A DNA stretch of 64,000 bases from Dyella halodurans (GTDB lineage Bacteria > Pseudomonadota > Gammaproteobacteria > Xanthomonadales > Rhodanobacteraceae): assembly GCF_026283925.1 (NCBI RefSeq), contig NZ_JAPDPF010000010.1, positions 1 through 64,000 of the forward strand, in the 5' to 3' direction. The notes below the pieces were generated by a model. That model saw nothing but the letters and a program-made list of their open reading frames with translations, was not told the DNA's origin and did not search any database. This document shows, piece by piece, positions 1 through 8,780 of this stretch. Numbering within the stretch: the first letter of the stretch is position 1; each line of letters opens with the position of its first letter. The position numbers and the translations under genes are program-made.

Positions 1-119
1 GGGAGATGAACCTGCGCCCGCGAGCCACGCTCGACTACCACTGCCCTGCGGAGATGATCATGCGTGCGCTGGGGCGTGATGACCTCGCCCAAGCCATCGA
101 TGATGCACTTCTAGATTGA
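1..119 (+). pseudogene. 3' end of a transposase-like gene (possibly IS30 type), cut by window edge
   Basis: An open frame (first full codon at base 3) runs from the left edge to a TGA at 117-119 and gives 38 residues. The part reading LNLRPRATLDYHCPAEM resembles the C-terminal 'LN-RPRK-LGY-TPAE' motif common in DDE transposases of the IS30 and IS3/IS481 groups. No terminal inverted repeat is identified, and a repeat hairpin follows 10 bases later. Whether the element is intact cannot be judged because its 5' part lies outside the window. The family assignment is a guess from one motif. Confidence 0.4.
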
Positions 120-128
120 CACCGCCTT

Positions 129-156
129 ACTTTTCTTTGGGCCAGCAAAGAAAAGT
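129..156. repeat. Hairpin repeat, 11-bp perfect stem
   Basis: ACTTTTCTTTG (129-139) and its exact complement CAAAGAAAAGT (146-156) flank a GGCCAG loop. It lies just after the transposase-like fragment. Similar 'CTTTGGGCCAGCAAAG' repeats are, from memory, common between genes in Xanthomonadales. It could also act as a terminator for the upstream fragment. Confidence 0.6.
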
Positions 157-237
157 GACTCGGGCGCCGGCAGGCGATCGAAACGCCCGCTGCGTAAGCG
201 GCACCCTTGCGGCCACGCTGAGTTGTCGCGCTGTCGC

Positions 238-285
238 GAGCACCCGCCCCTCACCCCAGCCCTCTCCCCAAGGGGGAGAGGGAGG
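238..285. repeat. Dispersed C-rich repeat (CCTCACCCC...CTCTCCCC type)
   Basis: This stretch (CCCCTCACCCCAGCCCTCTC followed by a C/G-rich palindrome) matches, with few changes, both arms of the repeat at 31182-31317. It lies immediately downstream of the stop codon of the minus-strand peptidase. This is a short palindromic intergenic repeat family; no coding function is visible. Confidence 0.65.
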
Positions 286-292
286 AAGAGCT

Positions 293-2749
293 TCAGTTCG
301 TCGCGGGTGGCGGCGTCGGGCGCAACCAGGTCTGGAACAGCTCGTCGATGCGGCGGTACTCGTCATGCCACGAGTCCGGATGCACGAAGCCGTGGCGTTC
401 CATCGGATACAGCGAGATCCAGAAGTTGTTCTTGTGCAGCTCGATGAGGCGCTGGTACATGCGGATGGAATCGCTGGCCAGCACGTTGTCGTCGATCAGG
501 CCGTGCTGGATCAGCAGCGCATCCTGCAACTTGTCCGCGTATTCGATCGGCGAGCTGGTGGCATAAGCCTCGGGATCGAGCTGGGGATCGTTGAGGATGT
601 TCGAGGTGTACTCGTGGTTGTAGGTCACCCAGTCGGTCACAGGCCGCAGCGCCGAACCTGCCGCGAATTCGCCCGGTGCACGCAGCAGTGACATAAGCGT
701 CATGAAGCCACCGTAGCTGCCGCCATACATGCCCACGCGGCGAGGATCGACGCCCTGGTTCTTGACCAGCCAGGCCTTGCCGTCGAGCAGGTCTTCCAGT
801 TCCGGATGGCCCATCTGGCGGTAGATCGCCGTGCGCCAGTCGCGGCCGTAGCCGTCGGAGGCGCGGTAGTCCATGTCGAGCACCACGAAGCCCTGCTGCA
901 CCAGCAGGTTGTGAAACATCTGCTCGCGGAAGTAGTTGGAGTACGACAGCGTGACGTTCTGCAGGTAGCCCGCGCCATGCACGAAGATCACCGCCGGACG
1001 CGAGGCGGCTGCCACGGGGTCGGACGGGCCGTAGTACTTCGCCCAGATGGTACCGGCGCCGTGCGAGGACGGCACGCCAACGATCCGCGGCGCAATCCAC
1101 GCATGCGCGGTGAACTCCGGCTTCATCGTGTTGGTGAGTTCACGCGGCGCGCCGCCGGCGGCATCCTGCACCGCCAGCTGCGCCAGTCGATACGGCGAGG
1201 AATGCAGCACCGCCAGCTGGCGGCCATCCGGCGACAGCACGAAATCGTCCATGCCCTGGAACTGGGTGAGGCGGCTCAGCTCGCCGCCGCCGCTGGGCAG
1301 GCGATAGACATCGTAGCTATACGGCGCGACCTGGTTGGTGCGCATATAGAACCACTGGCCGTCTTCGCTGAGCAGCGGGTGGCTGACCTCGAACTTGCCC
1401 GAGGTCAGCGCCCTGGGCTTGCCGCCCAGGCTCTTGCTGTAGAGCTGCGAATAGCCGGTTTCCTCGCTGAGGTACCACAGCGTGCGGCCATCCTTGAGCC
1501 AGCCGAAATCGTTGAAGTTCCAGTTGATCCAGGCGTTGTCGGTCAGGCGATGCTGGGTGACCAGCGCGTGCTTGTCGAAATCGACGCTGGCGATCCAGCG
1601 ATCCTTGTTGTCGATCGCGCGCAGCTGCACGGCCACGTTCTGGCCGTCATCGCTCCACACGATGCCACCGCCACCACCATCTTCCGCGCTCGAGATGATG
1701 CGTACCGAGCGCTGGTCCGGCGCCTTCAGCGCCTTGGCCTCGTCCGCCTTGCCGGCCTGCTCCAGCGCGGCAATGGTCTTGCTGCGGATGGCCTTGAGCG
1801 GATCGTCCTTGATGCCGGGCAGGCCGTCGGTTTTCAGCGGGTAGAACTTCGCGGCCTTCAGGTCGACCAGCAGCAGCGACTGCGGGGCAGGGTCGTTGCG
1901 ACCGACATAGGTGCGCGTTTCCTGCTGCTCCGCGTAACCGGAATCGGTGACGTAGTGGGTGACTTCCGGCTCCTTGCCTTTCTTGAAGTCCTTGGGCTTG
2001 GTGACCACCAGCATCCAGCGGCCATCGGGCGACAGCTCGGTATCCACCGGCTCGCCGCCTTCACCGAGGAAGATCGGCTTGGGCGCGCGGCCCGGGTCGG
2101 CCGCGGCCAGCGCCTCGTCGTTCGCACGCTGGGCGTCCTTGTCGGACTTGTTCTGGCGCAACGCATTGAACAGGTCGAGCTGCTGCCGGCCCAGGGCGTC
2201 CGGCTGCTTGGCCTGCGGGTCGTCGACGAAGCGCAGCACGGCGGCCGGTGCGCTCACGCCGCTGGCGATGTCGTAGACGAACCAGTTGTTGCCCTGGCGG
2301 TATTGCAGGCTGCGGTCGTCGCTGGAGAAGCGCGGCGAGGACTCCTCGTCGGTGGTGCGCGTCACCTGCACGCGGCGGCCACTGGACAGGTCGACCAGAA
2401 ACACATCGCCATGGCGAACGAAGGCGGCGTAGCGATGGGCGCGATCGAACACCGGCGCGCCGTCGGCCTGCGCTACCGCTGCCGCATCCAGCTTGGTGCC
2501 TTGGCCGCTGAGCGGGTCGACGCGATAGAGATCGCGCACCTTGCTGCCGTCGCGCTTGAGCGAGTAGTAAAGGCTGCGTCCGTCCACGCTCCAGTACGGC
2601 GACTCCACCGCTGCGCCGATCCAATCCGGATTGGCCATGATGGTTTCCAGATCAAGCTTTCCGCCGGTGGCGCCGGGGGCGGGTGGCGACAAGGCCGCCG
2701 CGGGCAAGGCGGCTAAGGCGGCAAGGCCGGCGAAGAGCAGTCGACGCAT
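293..2749 (-). CDS. Secreted S9 family prolyl oligopeptidase-type serine peptidase
   Basis: 818 residues. It starts with a clear signal peptide (MRRLLFAGLAALAALPAAALS), which is why I chose the ATG at 2749 over one 30 codons upstream. The N-terminal two thirds has repeated 'SPDGR/SxDG' beta-propeller blades, as in S9 peptidases. The C-terminal alpha/beta-hydrolase domain carries the nucleophile in GGSYGG (Ser about 678), an Asp in HGLIDDN (about 753-754) and a His in MERHGF (about 786), so the triad is complete. Family members cleave proline- or alanine-containing oligopeptides in the periplasm. It is a single-gene unit facing away from the esterase at 2974. The exact substrate is not predictable; it is distinct from the DPP IV-type paralogue at 39272. 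Confidence 0.9.
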   Translation of the reverse strand: MRRLLFAGLAALAALPAAALSPPAPGATGGKLDLETIMANPDWIGAAVESPYWSVDGRSLYYSLKRDGSKVRDLYRVDPLSGQGTKLDAAAVAQADGAPVFDRAHRYAAFVRHGDVFLVDLSSGRRVQVTRTTDEESSPRFSSDDRSLQYRQGNNWFVYDIASGVSAPAAVLRFVDDPQAKQPDALGRQQLDLFNALRQNKSDKDAQRANDEALAAADPGRAPKPIFLGEGGEPVDTELSPDGRWMLVVTKPKDFKKGKEPEVTHYVTDSGYAEQQETRTYVGRNDPAPQSLLLVDLKAAKFYPLKTDGLPGIKDDPLKAIRSKTIAALEQAGKADEAKALKAPDQRSVRIISSAEDGGGGGIVWSDDGQNVAVQLRAIDNKDRWIASVDFDKHALVTQHRLTDNAWINWNFNDFGWLKDGRTLWYLSEETGYSQLYSKSLGGKPRALTSGKFEVSHPLLSEDGQWFYMRTNQVAPYSYDVYRLPSGGGELSRLTQFQGMDDFVLSPDGRQLAVLHSSPYRLAQLAVQDAAGGAPRELTNTMKPEFTAHAWIAPRIVGVPSSHGAGTIWAKYYGPSDPVAAASRPAVIFVHGAGYLQNVTLSYSNYFREQMFHNLLVQQGFVVLDMDYRASDGYGRDWRTAIYRQMGHPELEDLLDGKAWLVKNQGVDPRRVGMYGGSYGGFMTLMSLLRAPGEFAAGSALRPVTDWVTYNHEYTSNILNDPQLDPEAYATSSPIEYADKLQDALLIQHGLIDDNVLASDSIRMYQRLIELHKNNFWISLYPMERHGFVHPDSWHDEYRRIDELFQTWLRPTPPPATN

Positions 2750-2973
2750 AGGGCGCTCCACAGTCAAAACGCCTGAGCATAGCCAAGCTTGATCGGCTGG
2801 CAAGCGCCGTTGGTCCCGTTTCGCCATGACCGGCCCCACCGGTAGTCTTACGGGTTAGCCGACCCGCGAGTCCCTGTCGTCCCCCGCACGCGTCGGCGCG
2901 TTCCCTGAGATCCACGCGCCTGTCCCAGGCGGCACGCTCCCTGCCAGATCGTCCCTACCCCAGCGAAGTCCCC

Positions 2974-3639
2974 ATGCTCCTGCCCACTGTCGAAACCGAA
3001 ACCGCCGCCCATCCCACCCACAGCGTGATCTGGCTGCATGGCCTCGGTGCCGACGGCAACGACTTCGCACCGATCGTGCCGGAGCTGGTGTCGCCGTCGT
3101 GGCCGGCGTTGCGCTTCGTGTTTCCGCACGCGCCGGTGCGGCCCGTGACGGTCAACGGCGGCATGCCGATGCGGGCCTGGTATGACATCGCCGGCGTGGA
3201 TCTGGTCTCGCGCCAGGACGAAGCAGGCATGCGCGCCTCCATGGCCAGCGTCGAGCTGCTGATCGCGCGCGAGAACGAGCGCGGCGTGCCCGCCTCGCGC
3301 ATTCTGCTGGCCGGCTTTTCGCAGGGCGGCGCCATCGCGCTGGCGGCGGGACTACGCCATGCCGACCGGCTGGCCGGCATCATCGCCTTGTCTACCTATC
3401 TGCCCTTGCACGAATCGTTTGCCGCCGAACGCAATCCCGCCAATGCGCATACGCCGATCTTCTGGGGCCACGGCACGGCCGACCCGATCGTGCCGCTCAC
3501 GCGCGGCGTCGCTTCGCGCGACCTGTTGCAGTCGCTGGGCTACGCGGTGGCCTGGCACACCTATCCGATGCCGCATTCGGTGTGCGGCGAAGAAGTGCTC
3601 GATCTGCGCCATTGGATGACCACACGCCTGGCCGCCTGA
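2974..3639 (+). CDS. Carboxylesterase/phospholipase family alpha/beta hydrolase
   Basis: 221 residues, the usual length of the small carboxylesterase (EstB/acyl-protein thioesterase) family. It has the LHGLGADGND oxyanion segment near the start, the nucleophile motif GFSQGG (Ser about 116), an acid in GTADPIVPL (Asp about 170) and a His in MPHSVC (about 201), so the triad is complete. There is no signal peptide, so it is probably cytoplasmic. Members hydrolyse short-chain esters. It stands alone upstream of the sensor kinase gene at 3738, with about 98 bases between them. The substrate is unknown. Confidence 0.88.
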   Translation: MLLPTVETETAAHPTHSVIWLHGLGADGNDFAPIVPELVSPSWPALRFVFPHAPVRPVTVNGGMPMRAWYDIAGVDLVSRQDEAGMRASMASVELLIARENERGVPASRILLAGFSQGGAIALAAGLRHADRLAGIIALSTYLPLHESFAAERNPANAHTPIFWGHGTADPIVPLTRGVASRDLLQSLGYAVAWHTYPMPHSVCGEEVLDLRHWMTTRLAA

Positions 3640-3737
3640 GTCCGGCCGGACCACCAGCCCTCTCACCGCGTTCCCAGCTGCACGGGCCTGGCGGCGGGTC
3701 GCGAAACGCGCTGCATGCATACGGCATACTCCGCCGC

Positions 3738-4784
3738 ATGACGGCCCCCGCCACCAAACCTTCCACCGACAACCGCTCCGAGCACCAGCTGCTGCCCGAT
3801 TTCTGCAGCCCGCCGGTGATCTTCGCGCTGCTGATCGTCGCTGCGCTCACCGTTACGGTAATGTGGCTGGCCCCCAACAATGGCCACGGCTGGCGCGGCT
3901 ATAGCGTGGGCATGCTGTTCGCCAACTGGCTGGCGATGGTGATCGGCGTGGCCTTGTGCAAATTGCGGCCGCTGTTGCAGCGCTTGCCGAGCCTGACGCC
4001 GTATGCCGGCGTGTGGCTGGTGATGGTGTTGATCGTGGCGGCCGGCAGTGCGCTGGTGCACTGGATGGACGCGGCCATGCAAATGGAACTGCTGAGCGAC
4101 AGCGCCAGCGCCTTCGTGCGCAACAACACGCTGATCGCGGCCCTGCTAGGCGGTGCCTTGCTGCGCTACTTCTTCGTGCTGACCCAGTGGCAGGTGCGCC
4201 TCGCCGCCGTGACGCGGGCACAAGTGGCCGCCCTGCAGGCACGCATCCGCCCGCATTTCCTGTTCAACAGCATGAATACGGTGGCCGCGCTGGTGCGCGT
4301 CGATCCTGCAGCAGCGGAACGCACGGTGGAGGATCTGTCGGAACTGTTCCGCGCCGCACTCGGTGAGCACAGTACGCAGGACGGCACCCTGGGGGAAGAA
4401 CTCACCCTGGTCGATCGCTACCTGGCCATCGAGCAGCTCCGGCTCGGCGATCGCCTGCAGGTGCGCCGCGAACTGGACGAACTGCCGCAGGCGTTTCCGC
4501 TGCCGCGCCTGCTACTGCAGCCGCTGGTCGAGAATGCGGTACGCCACGGCGTGCAGCCGCTGCGCGCAGGGGGCGAAGTGGTCCTGCGCGGATGGCGCGA
4601 GCGCGACGGCATCATCATCGAGATCGACAACCCGCGTGGCGGCGATCCCGCGCCGGGCGGGCACGGGCACGGACTGGACAATGTGCGCCAGCGCGTGGCC
4701 TATCGCTACGGTCCCCGCGCACACGTGCTAGCCGGCCCGATGGGCGACCGCTTCGTGGTGCGACTGCAACTTCCGCAAGACTAG
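3738..4784 (+). CDS. algZ: LytS/AlgZ-type membrane sensor histidine kinase
   Basis: 348 residues. Several membrane segments (about residues 25-45, 57-75, 92-110 and 130-148) precede a His_kinase domain with the phospho-acceptor in RPHFLFNSMN (His173), then an ATP-binding region with LLLQPLVENAVRHG and a GHGLDNVRQR glycine box. This is the short LytS/AlgZ class rather than the classical HisKA type. I chose the ATG at 3738, where the sensor-like sequence begins. The response regulator starts 9 bases after its stop, so the two form an operon. The order algZ-algR-hemC matches Pseudomonas, where AlgZ/AlgR control alginate and virulence genes. The regulon here is unknown, and the symbol rests on synteny and family. 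Confidence 0.85.
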   Translation: MTAPATKPSTDNRSEHQLLPDFCSPPVIFALLIVAALTVTVMWLAPNNGHGWRGYSVGMLFANWLAMVIGVALCKLRPLLQRLPSLTPYAGVWLVMVLIVAAGSALVHWMDAAMQMELLSDSASAFVRNNTLIAALLGGALLRYFFVLTQWQVRLAAVTRAQVAALQARIRPHFLFNSMNTVAALVRVDPAAAERTVEDLSELFRAALGEHSTQDGTLGEELTLVDRYLAIEQLRLGDRLQVRRELDELPQAFPLPRLLLQPLVENAVRHGVQPLRAGGEVVLRGWRERDGIIIEIDNPRGGDPAPGGHGHGLDNVRQRVAYRYGPRAHVLAGPMGDRFVVRLQLPQD

Positions 4785-4793
4785 GCAGGTTTT

Positions 4794-5498
4794 ATGCGCG
4801 TATTGATCGTTGACGACGAACCCCTGGCGCGCGCGCGGCTCGCTGCGCTGCTGGGGGAGTGCGCCGACGTCGAGATCGCCGGCAGCGTGAGTGACGGCGA
4901 GGCCGCACTGGTCGCGCTGGGCGAACTGCATCCGGATGTGTTACTGCTCGACATCAACATGCCCGGCATCAGCGGCACCGCGCTGGCCCAGCGGCTGGCA
5001 GGCCGGGCGCGACCGCAGGTGGTGTTCTGCACAGCCTACGAAAGCCACGCCCTGCAGGCATTCGACCTGGGTGCCGCCGACTACCTGCTCAAGCCGGTGC
5101 GCCTCGAGCGCCTCAACGAGGCCTTGCAACGTGCGCGGCAGCGCCTGCAGCAGGCGCCACGCGAAACGGTCAACTACCTGCATGGTCGCTTGGGTGGCGA
5201 ACAGGTGCGCGTCGCGCTGGACGACGTGATCTGCTTGCTCGCGGAAGAGAAGTACGTGGTCGTGCAGCACCGTGGCGGCCAGCTGCTGCTGGAGGAGTCG
5301 CTGCGCCAGCTGGAGGACGCCTACCCCGACCAGCTGATCCGCCTGCATCGCAACTGCCTGGTGCCATCCCAGCGCCTGATCGGCCTGAAGACGCTGCCGG
5401 ACGGCCGCGTACTGGCACGGCTTGGCGGCACCGAACTGACGCCCGAAGTCAGCCGTCGCAACTTGCCGACCCTGCGCAAGCTGCTGCGCATGGGTTGA
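4794..5498 (+). CDS. algR: LytTR-type response regulator, partner of the kinase upstream
   Basis: 234 residues. An N-terminal receiver domain has the acidic pair D8/D9, phospho-acceptor D53 in LLLDINMP and K101 in LLKPVR. A LytTR DNA-binding domain fills about residues 127-234 (DDVICLLAEEKYVVVQH and LIRLHRNCLVP). Such regulators bind paired direct repeats upstream of targets. The gene follows the kinase by 9 bases and precedes hemC by 195 bases, the same order as algZ-algR-hemC in Pseudomonas. An imperfect palindrome, GACAC-ACACC-GTGTC, lies in the gap before hemC; whether this protein binds there is untested. Confidence 0.88.
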   Translation: MRVLIVDDEPLARARLAALLGECADVEIAGSVSDGEAALVALGELHPDVLLLDINMPGISGTALAQRLAGRARPQVVFCTAYESHALQAFDLGAADYLLKPVRLERLNEALQRARQRLQQAPRETVNYLHGRLGGEQVRVALDDVICLLAEEKYVVVQHRGGQLLLEESLRQLEDAYPDQLIRLHRNCLVPSQRLIGLKTLPDGRVLARLGGTELTPEVSRRNLPTLRKLLRMG

Positions 5499-5693
5499 AG
5501 CGAAATCGACTCGGAGCCCGCGCAGGACGCGCCTGTTCGGCGCCAGGAAGGCTGGCGCGCGAGGCCGCCTCGGCCCTTGGACATGCTTTGCTGCGACGAT
5601 ATCTGACACACACCGTGTCTGCGTATTCCGTGCAATTGCGCGACAATGCCATTCCCCACGGACGCCGCGCGCGGCGCCTTTCGCGAGAACACC

Positions 5694-6611
5694 ATGACCT
5701 TATCCATCCTGCGCATCGCCACCCGCAAGAGTGCGCTCGCTCTTTGGCAGGCCGAACACGTCGCCGCCGAGCTGCGCGCCGCCCATCCTGGCCTACGGGT
5801 GGAGCTGGTGCCGATGTCGACACGGGGCGACGAAATCCTCGACAAGCCCTTGGCCACCATCGGCGGCAAGGGCTTGTTCCTCAAGGAACTCGAAGTGGCC
5901 ATGCTCGAAGGCAGGGCGGATCTTGCCGTGCATTCGCTCAAGGACGTACCTGCCGAACTGGAGCCGGGCTTTACCTTGCCCGCCATCCTGCCGCGGGCGG
6001 ACGCTGCCGATGCCTTCGTCAGCAATGATTTCAGCGATCTCGCCGCGTTGCCGCTCGGTGCCCACGTGGGTACGTCCTCGCTGCGACGCCAGGCGCTGCT
6101 GCGCGCCGTGCGACCCGACCTCAGCTTGCTCGATCTTCGCGGCAATGTGGGCACGCGCCTGGCCAAGCTCGATGCCGGCCACTACGAGGCGATCCTGCTG
6201 GCCTGCGCCGGCCTGGAGCGACTCGGCCTGGCCGCGCGCATCCGCAGCCGCCTCACCGCACCGGACTGGCTGCCCGCACCGGGCCAGGCGGCCATCGCGA
6301 TCGAAGCGCGCAACGATCAGCCCGACGTGCTGGAGCTGCTGGCGGTGCTCGACGATCCCGACACGCGCCTGGCGGTAACCGCCGAGCGTGCCATGAATCA
6401 TGCGCTGGGCGGCAGCTGCACCGTGCCGGTGGGTGCCTGGTGCACGCTGACCGAGCGTGGCCTGCACCTGCGCGGCATGGTCGGTGACGTCAACAGCGGC
6501 CGCCTCCTGCTGGCCGAAGCACAGGCGGATGGCGATCAGGCCATCGCGCTGGGGCAGCAGGTTGCCGAGGCCCTGTTCGCGCAGGGGGCCGACAAGCTGC
6601 TCGGCCGCTGA
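5694..6611 (+). CDS. hemC: Hydroxymethylbilane synthase (porphobilinogen deaminase)
   Basis: 305 residues, normal for the family. HemC joins four porphobilinogen molecules into hydroxymethylbilane in tetrapyrrole (haem) synthesis in the cytoplasm. Visible motifs are [13 protein letters not shown] at the start, [37 protein letters not shown] and LRGNVGTRL. The cofactor-binding cysteine is in [10 protein letters not shown] (Cys242). I chose the ATG at 5694 because homology begins there. In Pseudomonas hemD follows hemC; here a repeat element and an unrelated minus-strand gene follow instead. Confidence 0.96.
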   Translation: MTLSILRIATRKSALALWQAEHVAAELRAAHPGLRVELVPMSTRGDEILDKPLATIGGKGLFLKELEVAMLEGRADLAVHSLKDVPAELEPGFTLPAILPRADAADAFVSNDFSDLAALPLGAHVGTSSLRRQALLRAVRPDLSLLDLRGNVGTRLAKLDAGHYEAILLACAGLERLGLAARIRSRLTAPDWLPAPGQAAIAIEARNDQPDVLELLAVLDDPDTRLAVTAERAMNHALGGSCTVPVGAWCTLTERGLHLRGMVGDVNSGRLLLAEAQADGDQAIALGQQVAEALFAQGADKLLGR

Positions 6612-6635
6612 TCTGCGCCACGCCCTCTTGTTCTA

Positions 6636-6789
6636 TGTAGGAGCGCACCCTGTGCGCGAAAAGACGTCACGGCATCGCCGCTTCGTTGGCTTTTCACTCG
6701 GGCCATCCTTGGCCCTCGCCTCGCGGGCAGCGGGCGCTGTGCAACCCGGCAATCCTGCCGGGTAGTCGCGCACAGGGTGCGCTCCTACA
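6636..6789. repeat. Composite REP-type element, copy 1
   Basis: The element begins TGTAGGAGCGCACCCTGTGC and ends with the near-complement GCGCACAGGGTGCGCTCCTACA, so its termini form an inverted repeat of about 20 bp. Inside lies CGTTGGCTTTTCACTCGGGC followed by a CCATCC-TGGCCCTCGCC segment, and a second small hairpin (CCCGGCA-ATCC-TGCCGGG). The same internal order occurs in reverse orientation at 11245-11379. The GTAGGAG head resembles REP/BIME elements moved by RAYT transposases. No RAYT gene is in the window. Confidence 0.85.
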
Positions 6790-6809
6790 CAAGCGCGGTA
6801 GGCAACGCC

Positions 6810-7622
6810 TTAGAAGTTGTACAGCAGATTGGTGGTGAGCAGCGTATCCGTGTGCTTGGTGTCCTGCTGCACGTCGCTGTTGTAACGCACCTGGTAACCA
6901 AGCTTCAGCGCGACTTTCTTGGTCATGCTGACCGACATGCCGATGTCGTTCTGGTAGTACTTGTTCTGCGAGCCTGCTTCGATCAGCAGCGTATTCTCGA
7001 GCGCCGTGTTGTCGGTGAGGCGGTACTTGTAGTTGATCAGTCCGCGGCCCACGGCCTCGCTCTGCGTGTCCTGCTGTACGCGGGTGCTCACGCCATTCAC
7101 CGTCTCGGTGAGGTCGGCCGGGCGATAGCGCTTGTAACCCGGGCCCGCTTCGAACGACAGCTCGGTGCTTTCGGTCTTCAGCGCGATATAGCCGTAGCCG
7201 ACCGAGATGATGCTCTGCCACAGGTTGGCGCCGAAATCGTCGTGCTCATAGCGGGTGGCGGTCACGATGTAGCTGCGCGGATCGAGCTTGAAGCCCACCG
7301 AGGCACCGAGGTCGTAGCGATTCGCCGTGGTGGTGAGCTGGTCGGTCGTGTTGCCGTTGGCGTCCACCACCTTCACATCCGCTTTCGAACGCAGGCCGGT
7401 GAGGAAGAAGTTGTTCTTCCACATGTCGTTTTCCTGGTTCAGACCCAGCTTGGCGTTGATGTTCTCTGAGCGGGAGTTGCCATAGGCCGAGGCAAAGCCG
7501 AATTCGCCCGATCCGCTCCAGCCGCCATTGTCGGCCGGGTTGCTGGGGGCCGCATCGTCGGCCAGCGCGCCAAAACTTGCCAGCGCGGCGAGCAAGGCGC
7601 CCGCCATCAAAGTCTTCTTCAT
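6810..7622 (-). CDS. DUF481 (YdiY-like) outer-membrane beta-barrel protein
   Basis: 270 residues from the ATG at 7622. This start follows a GGA with 9-base spacing; another ATG lies three codons upstream. It begins with a signal peptide (MKKTLMAGALLAALASFGALA). The mature part has alternating beta-strand texture with GWSGSGEFGFASAYGNSRSEN early on and ends in a terminal phenylalanine (TNLLYNF), both typical of DUF481 outer-membrane barrels. E. coli YdiY of this family is salt-induced, but the molecular role is not established. It is a single gene between a REP element and a long gap. Confidence 0.8.
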   Translation of the reverse strand: MKKTLMAGALLAALASFGALADDAAPSNPADNGGWSGSGEFGFASAYGNSRSENINAKLGLNQENDMWKNNFFLTGLRSKADVKVVDANGNTTDQLTTTANRYDLGASVGFKLDPRSYIVTATRYEHDDFGANLWQSIISVGYGYIALKTESTELSFEAGPGYKRYRPADLTETVNGVSTRVQQDTQSEAVGRGLINYKYRLTDNTALENTLLIEAGSQNKYYQNDIGMSVSMTKKVALKLGYQVRYNSDVQQDTKHTDTLLTTNLLYNF

Positions 7623-7723
7623 GGGATTCATTCCATTTTCGTTAAATAAAAGCAGGCCGCCACCTTAGCGAGGTGGATTGAACTGCCTGTGAACACGTTG
7701 CCTCAGATCCGGCTGGAACGGCT

Positions 7724-8635
7724 TCAGATGGCCGTTTCAGGGGCCGGGGGGATGGTCGGCAAGGCGCCATCATACAAACTCAGCTCGATGCATAGGCCAA
7801 GCGTGCAACTGACCGCGGCCACCACGGACAGCAAGACCCGGCCTTCGCCGAAACTGGTGAGCAATAGCGCGGCGGACGGCACGGCATAAGCGAGCGCGGC
7901 AGCCAGATAGCGCCGGGGCTGCAGTTCCAGCCGCACCCGCGGGCCCGGGAACCGCGCCAGCAGGGTTTGCCAGCGCATGCCCTCGACGAGGCCGCGTAGC
8001 AACCCCAGCAACAACAGGCCGACGACGCAGGGCAGGTTGCCGCCGAATACGCCAGCCACCTCCTGCCCTGTCACGCACACCCAGAGCCACAAGCCACCGG
8101 CGTAGGTGGCCGAGACCACGCGACTGAGCGGAAATTGTGCAGCCATGCGACTGTCCACATTGGGAGCCCGATCGAGCATGACGCCACGTGCCGTCAGGAT
8201 CAGGGTCGCCAGGCTGCACAGCGCCAAGGCGGCGCCAGCGAGGCGGGTTGCCCAGAACGCGTCATCCCCGCGCGCGAGGCCGGCAACCGCCAGCATCGGC
8301 AGAAAGGTCGCCAGCGCGATCAGCGCTTCGCGAGTAGGCAGCTGGCTTTCGACGATGCGCCAGCCGTGCCAGGTCGGTGCCCAGCGCGTGCGCAGACAGG
8401 CGGCGACCAGGCCGATGCTGATCAGTGCGCCACCCAGGGTCAGGGTCACCAGGGCATCGCCACGACCGGGGCTATAAACGCCCATGGCCAAGGTGAGTCC
8501 CAGCAACATCCACAAGCCAAAGCCGCTGAAGCCAAGCACTTCCAGCAGCATCGCACCCACGCGCAAGGGATGCGCAAGTATCGGGCCGCCATCCGTACCG
8601 ATGCTGGACTGCTCCGTGTCGCCAGGTTGCTGCAT
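7724..8635 (-). CDS. Polytopic membrane protein of unknown function
   Basis: 303 residues from the ATG at 8635 (MQQPGDTEQ); a longer form would start at 8668 but has no ribosome-binding site that I can see. After about 20 polar residues come roughly eight hydrophobic stretches, such as GFGLWMLLGLTLAMGVY, ALVTLTLGGALISIGLVAACL, ALIALATFLPMLAVAGLA and LAAALAYAVPSAALLLTSF, with arginine-rich short loops. I do not recognise the family. It is transcribed away from the WYL regulator at 8781, so the two share an upstream region and the regulator may control it. Confidence 0.65.
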   Translation of the reverse strand: MQQPGDTEQSSIGTDGGPILAHPLRVGAMLLEVLGFSGFGLWMLLGLTLAMGVYSPGRGDALVTLTLGGALISIGLVAACLRTRWAPTWHGWRIVESQLPTREALIALATFLPMLAVAGLARGDDAFWATRLAGAALALCSLATLILTARGVMLDRAPNVDSRMAAQFPLSRVVSATYAGGLWLWVCVTGQEVAGVFGGNLPCVVGLLLLGLLRGLVEGMRWQTLLARFPGPRVRLELQPRRYLAAALAYAVPSAALLLTSFGEGRVLLSVVAAVSCTLGLCIELSLYDGALPTIPPAPETAI

Positions 8636-8780
8636 GAGTTTTCTGTCTTCTCTATGTGAAGGGCGCATCACGATGCGGACCGCGTCGTTGGCGATTTGTT
8701 CCGTCTCGACCACATGGTGGACTTGCAGCATCCGTCTAGGGTGCGCATGCTACGCAAAGGCTGCCGTCGAAAATCATTTC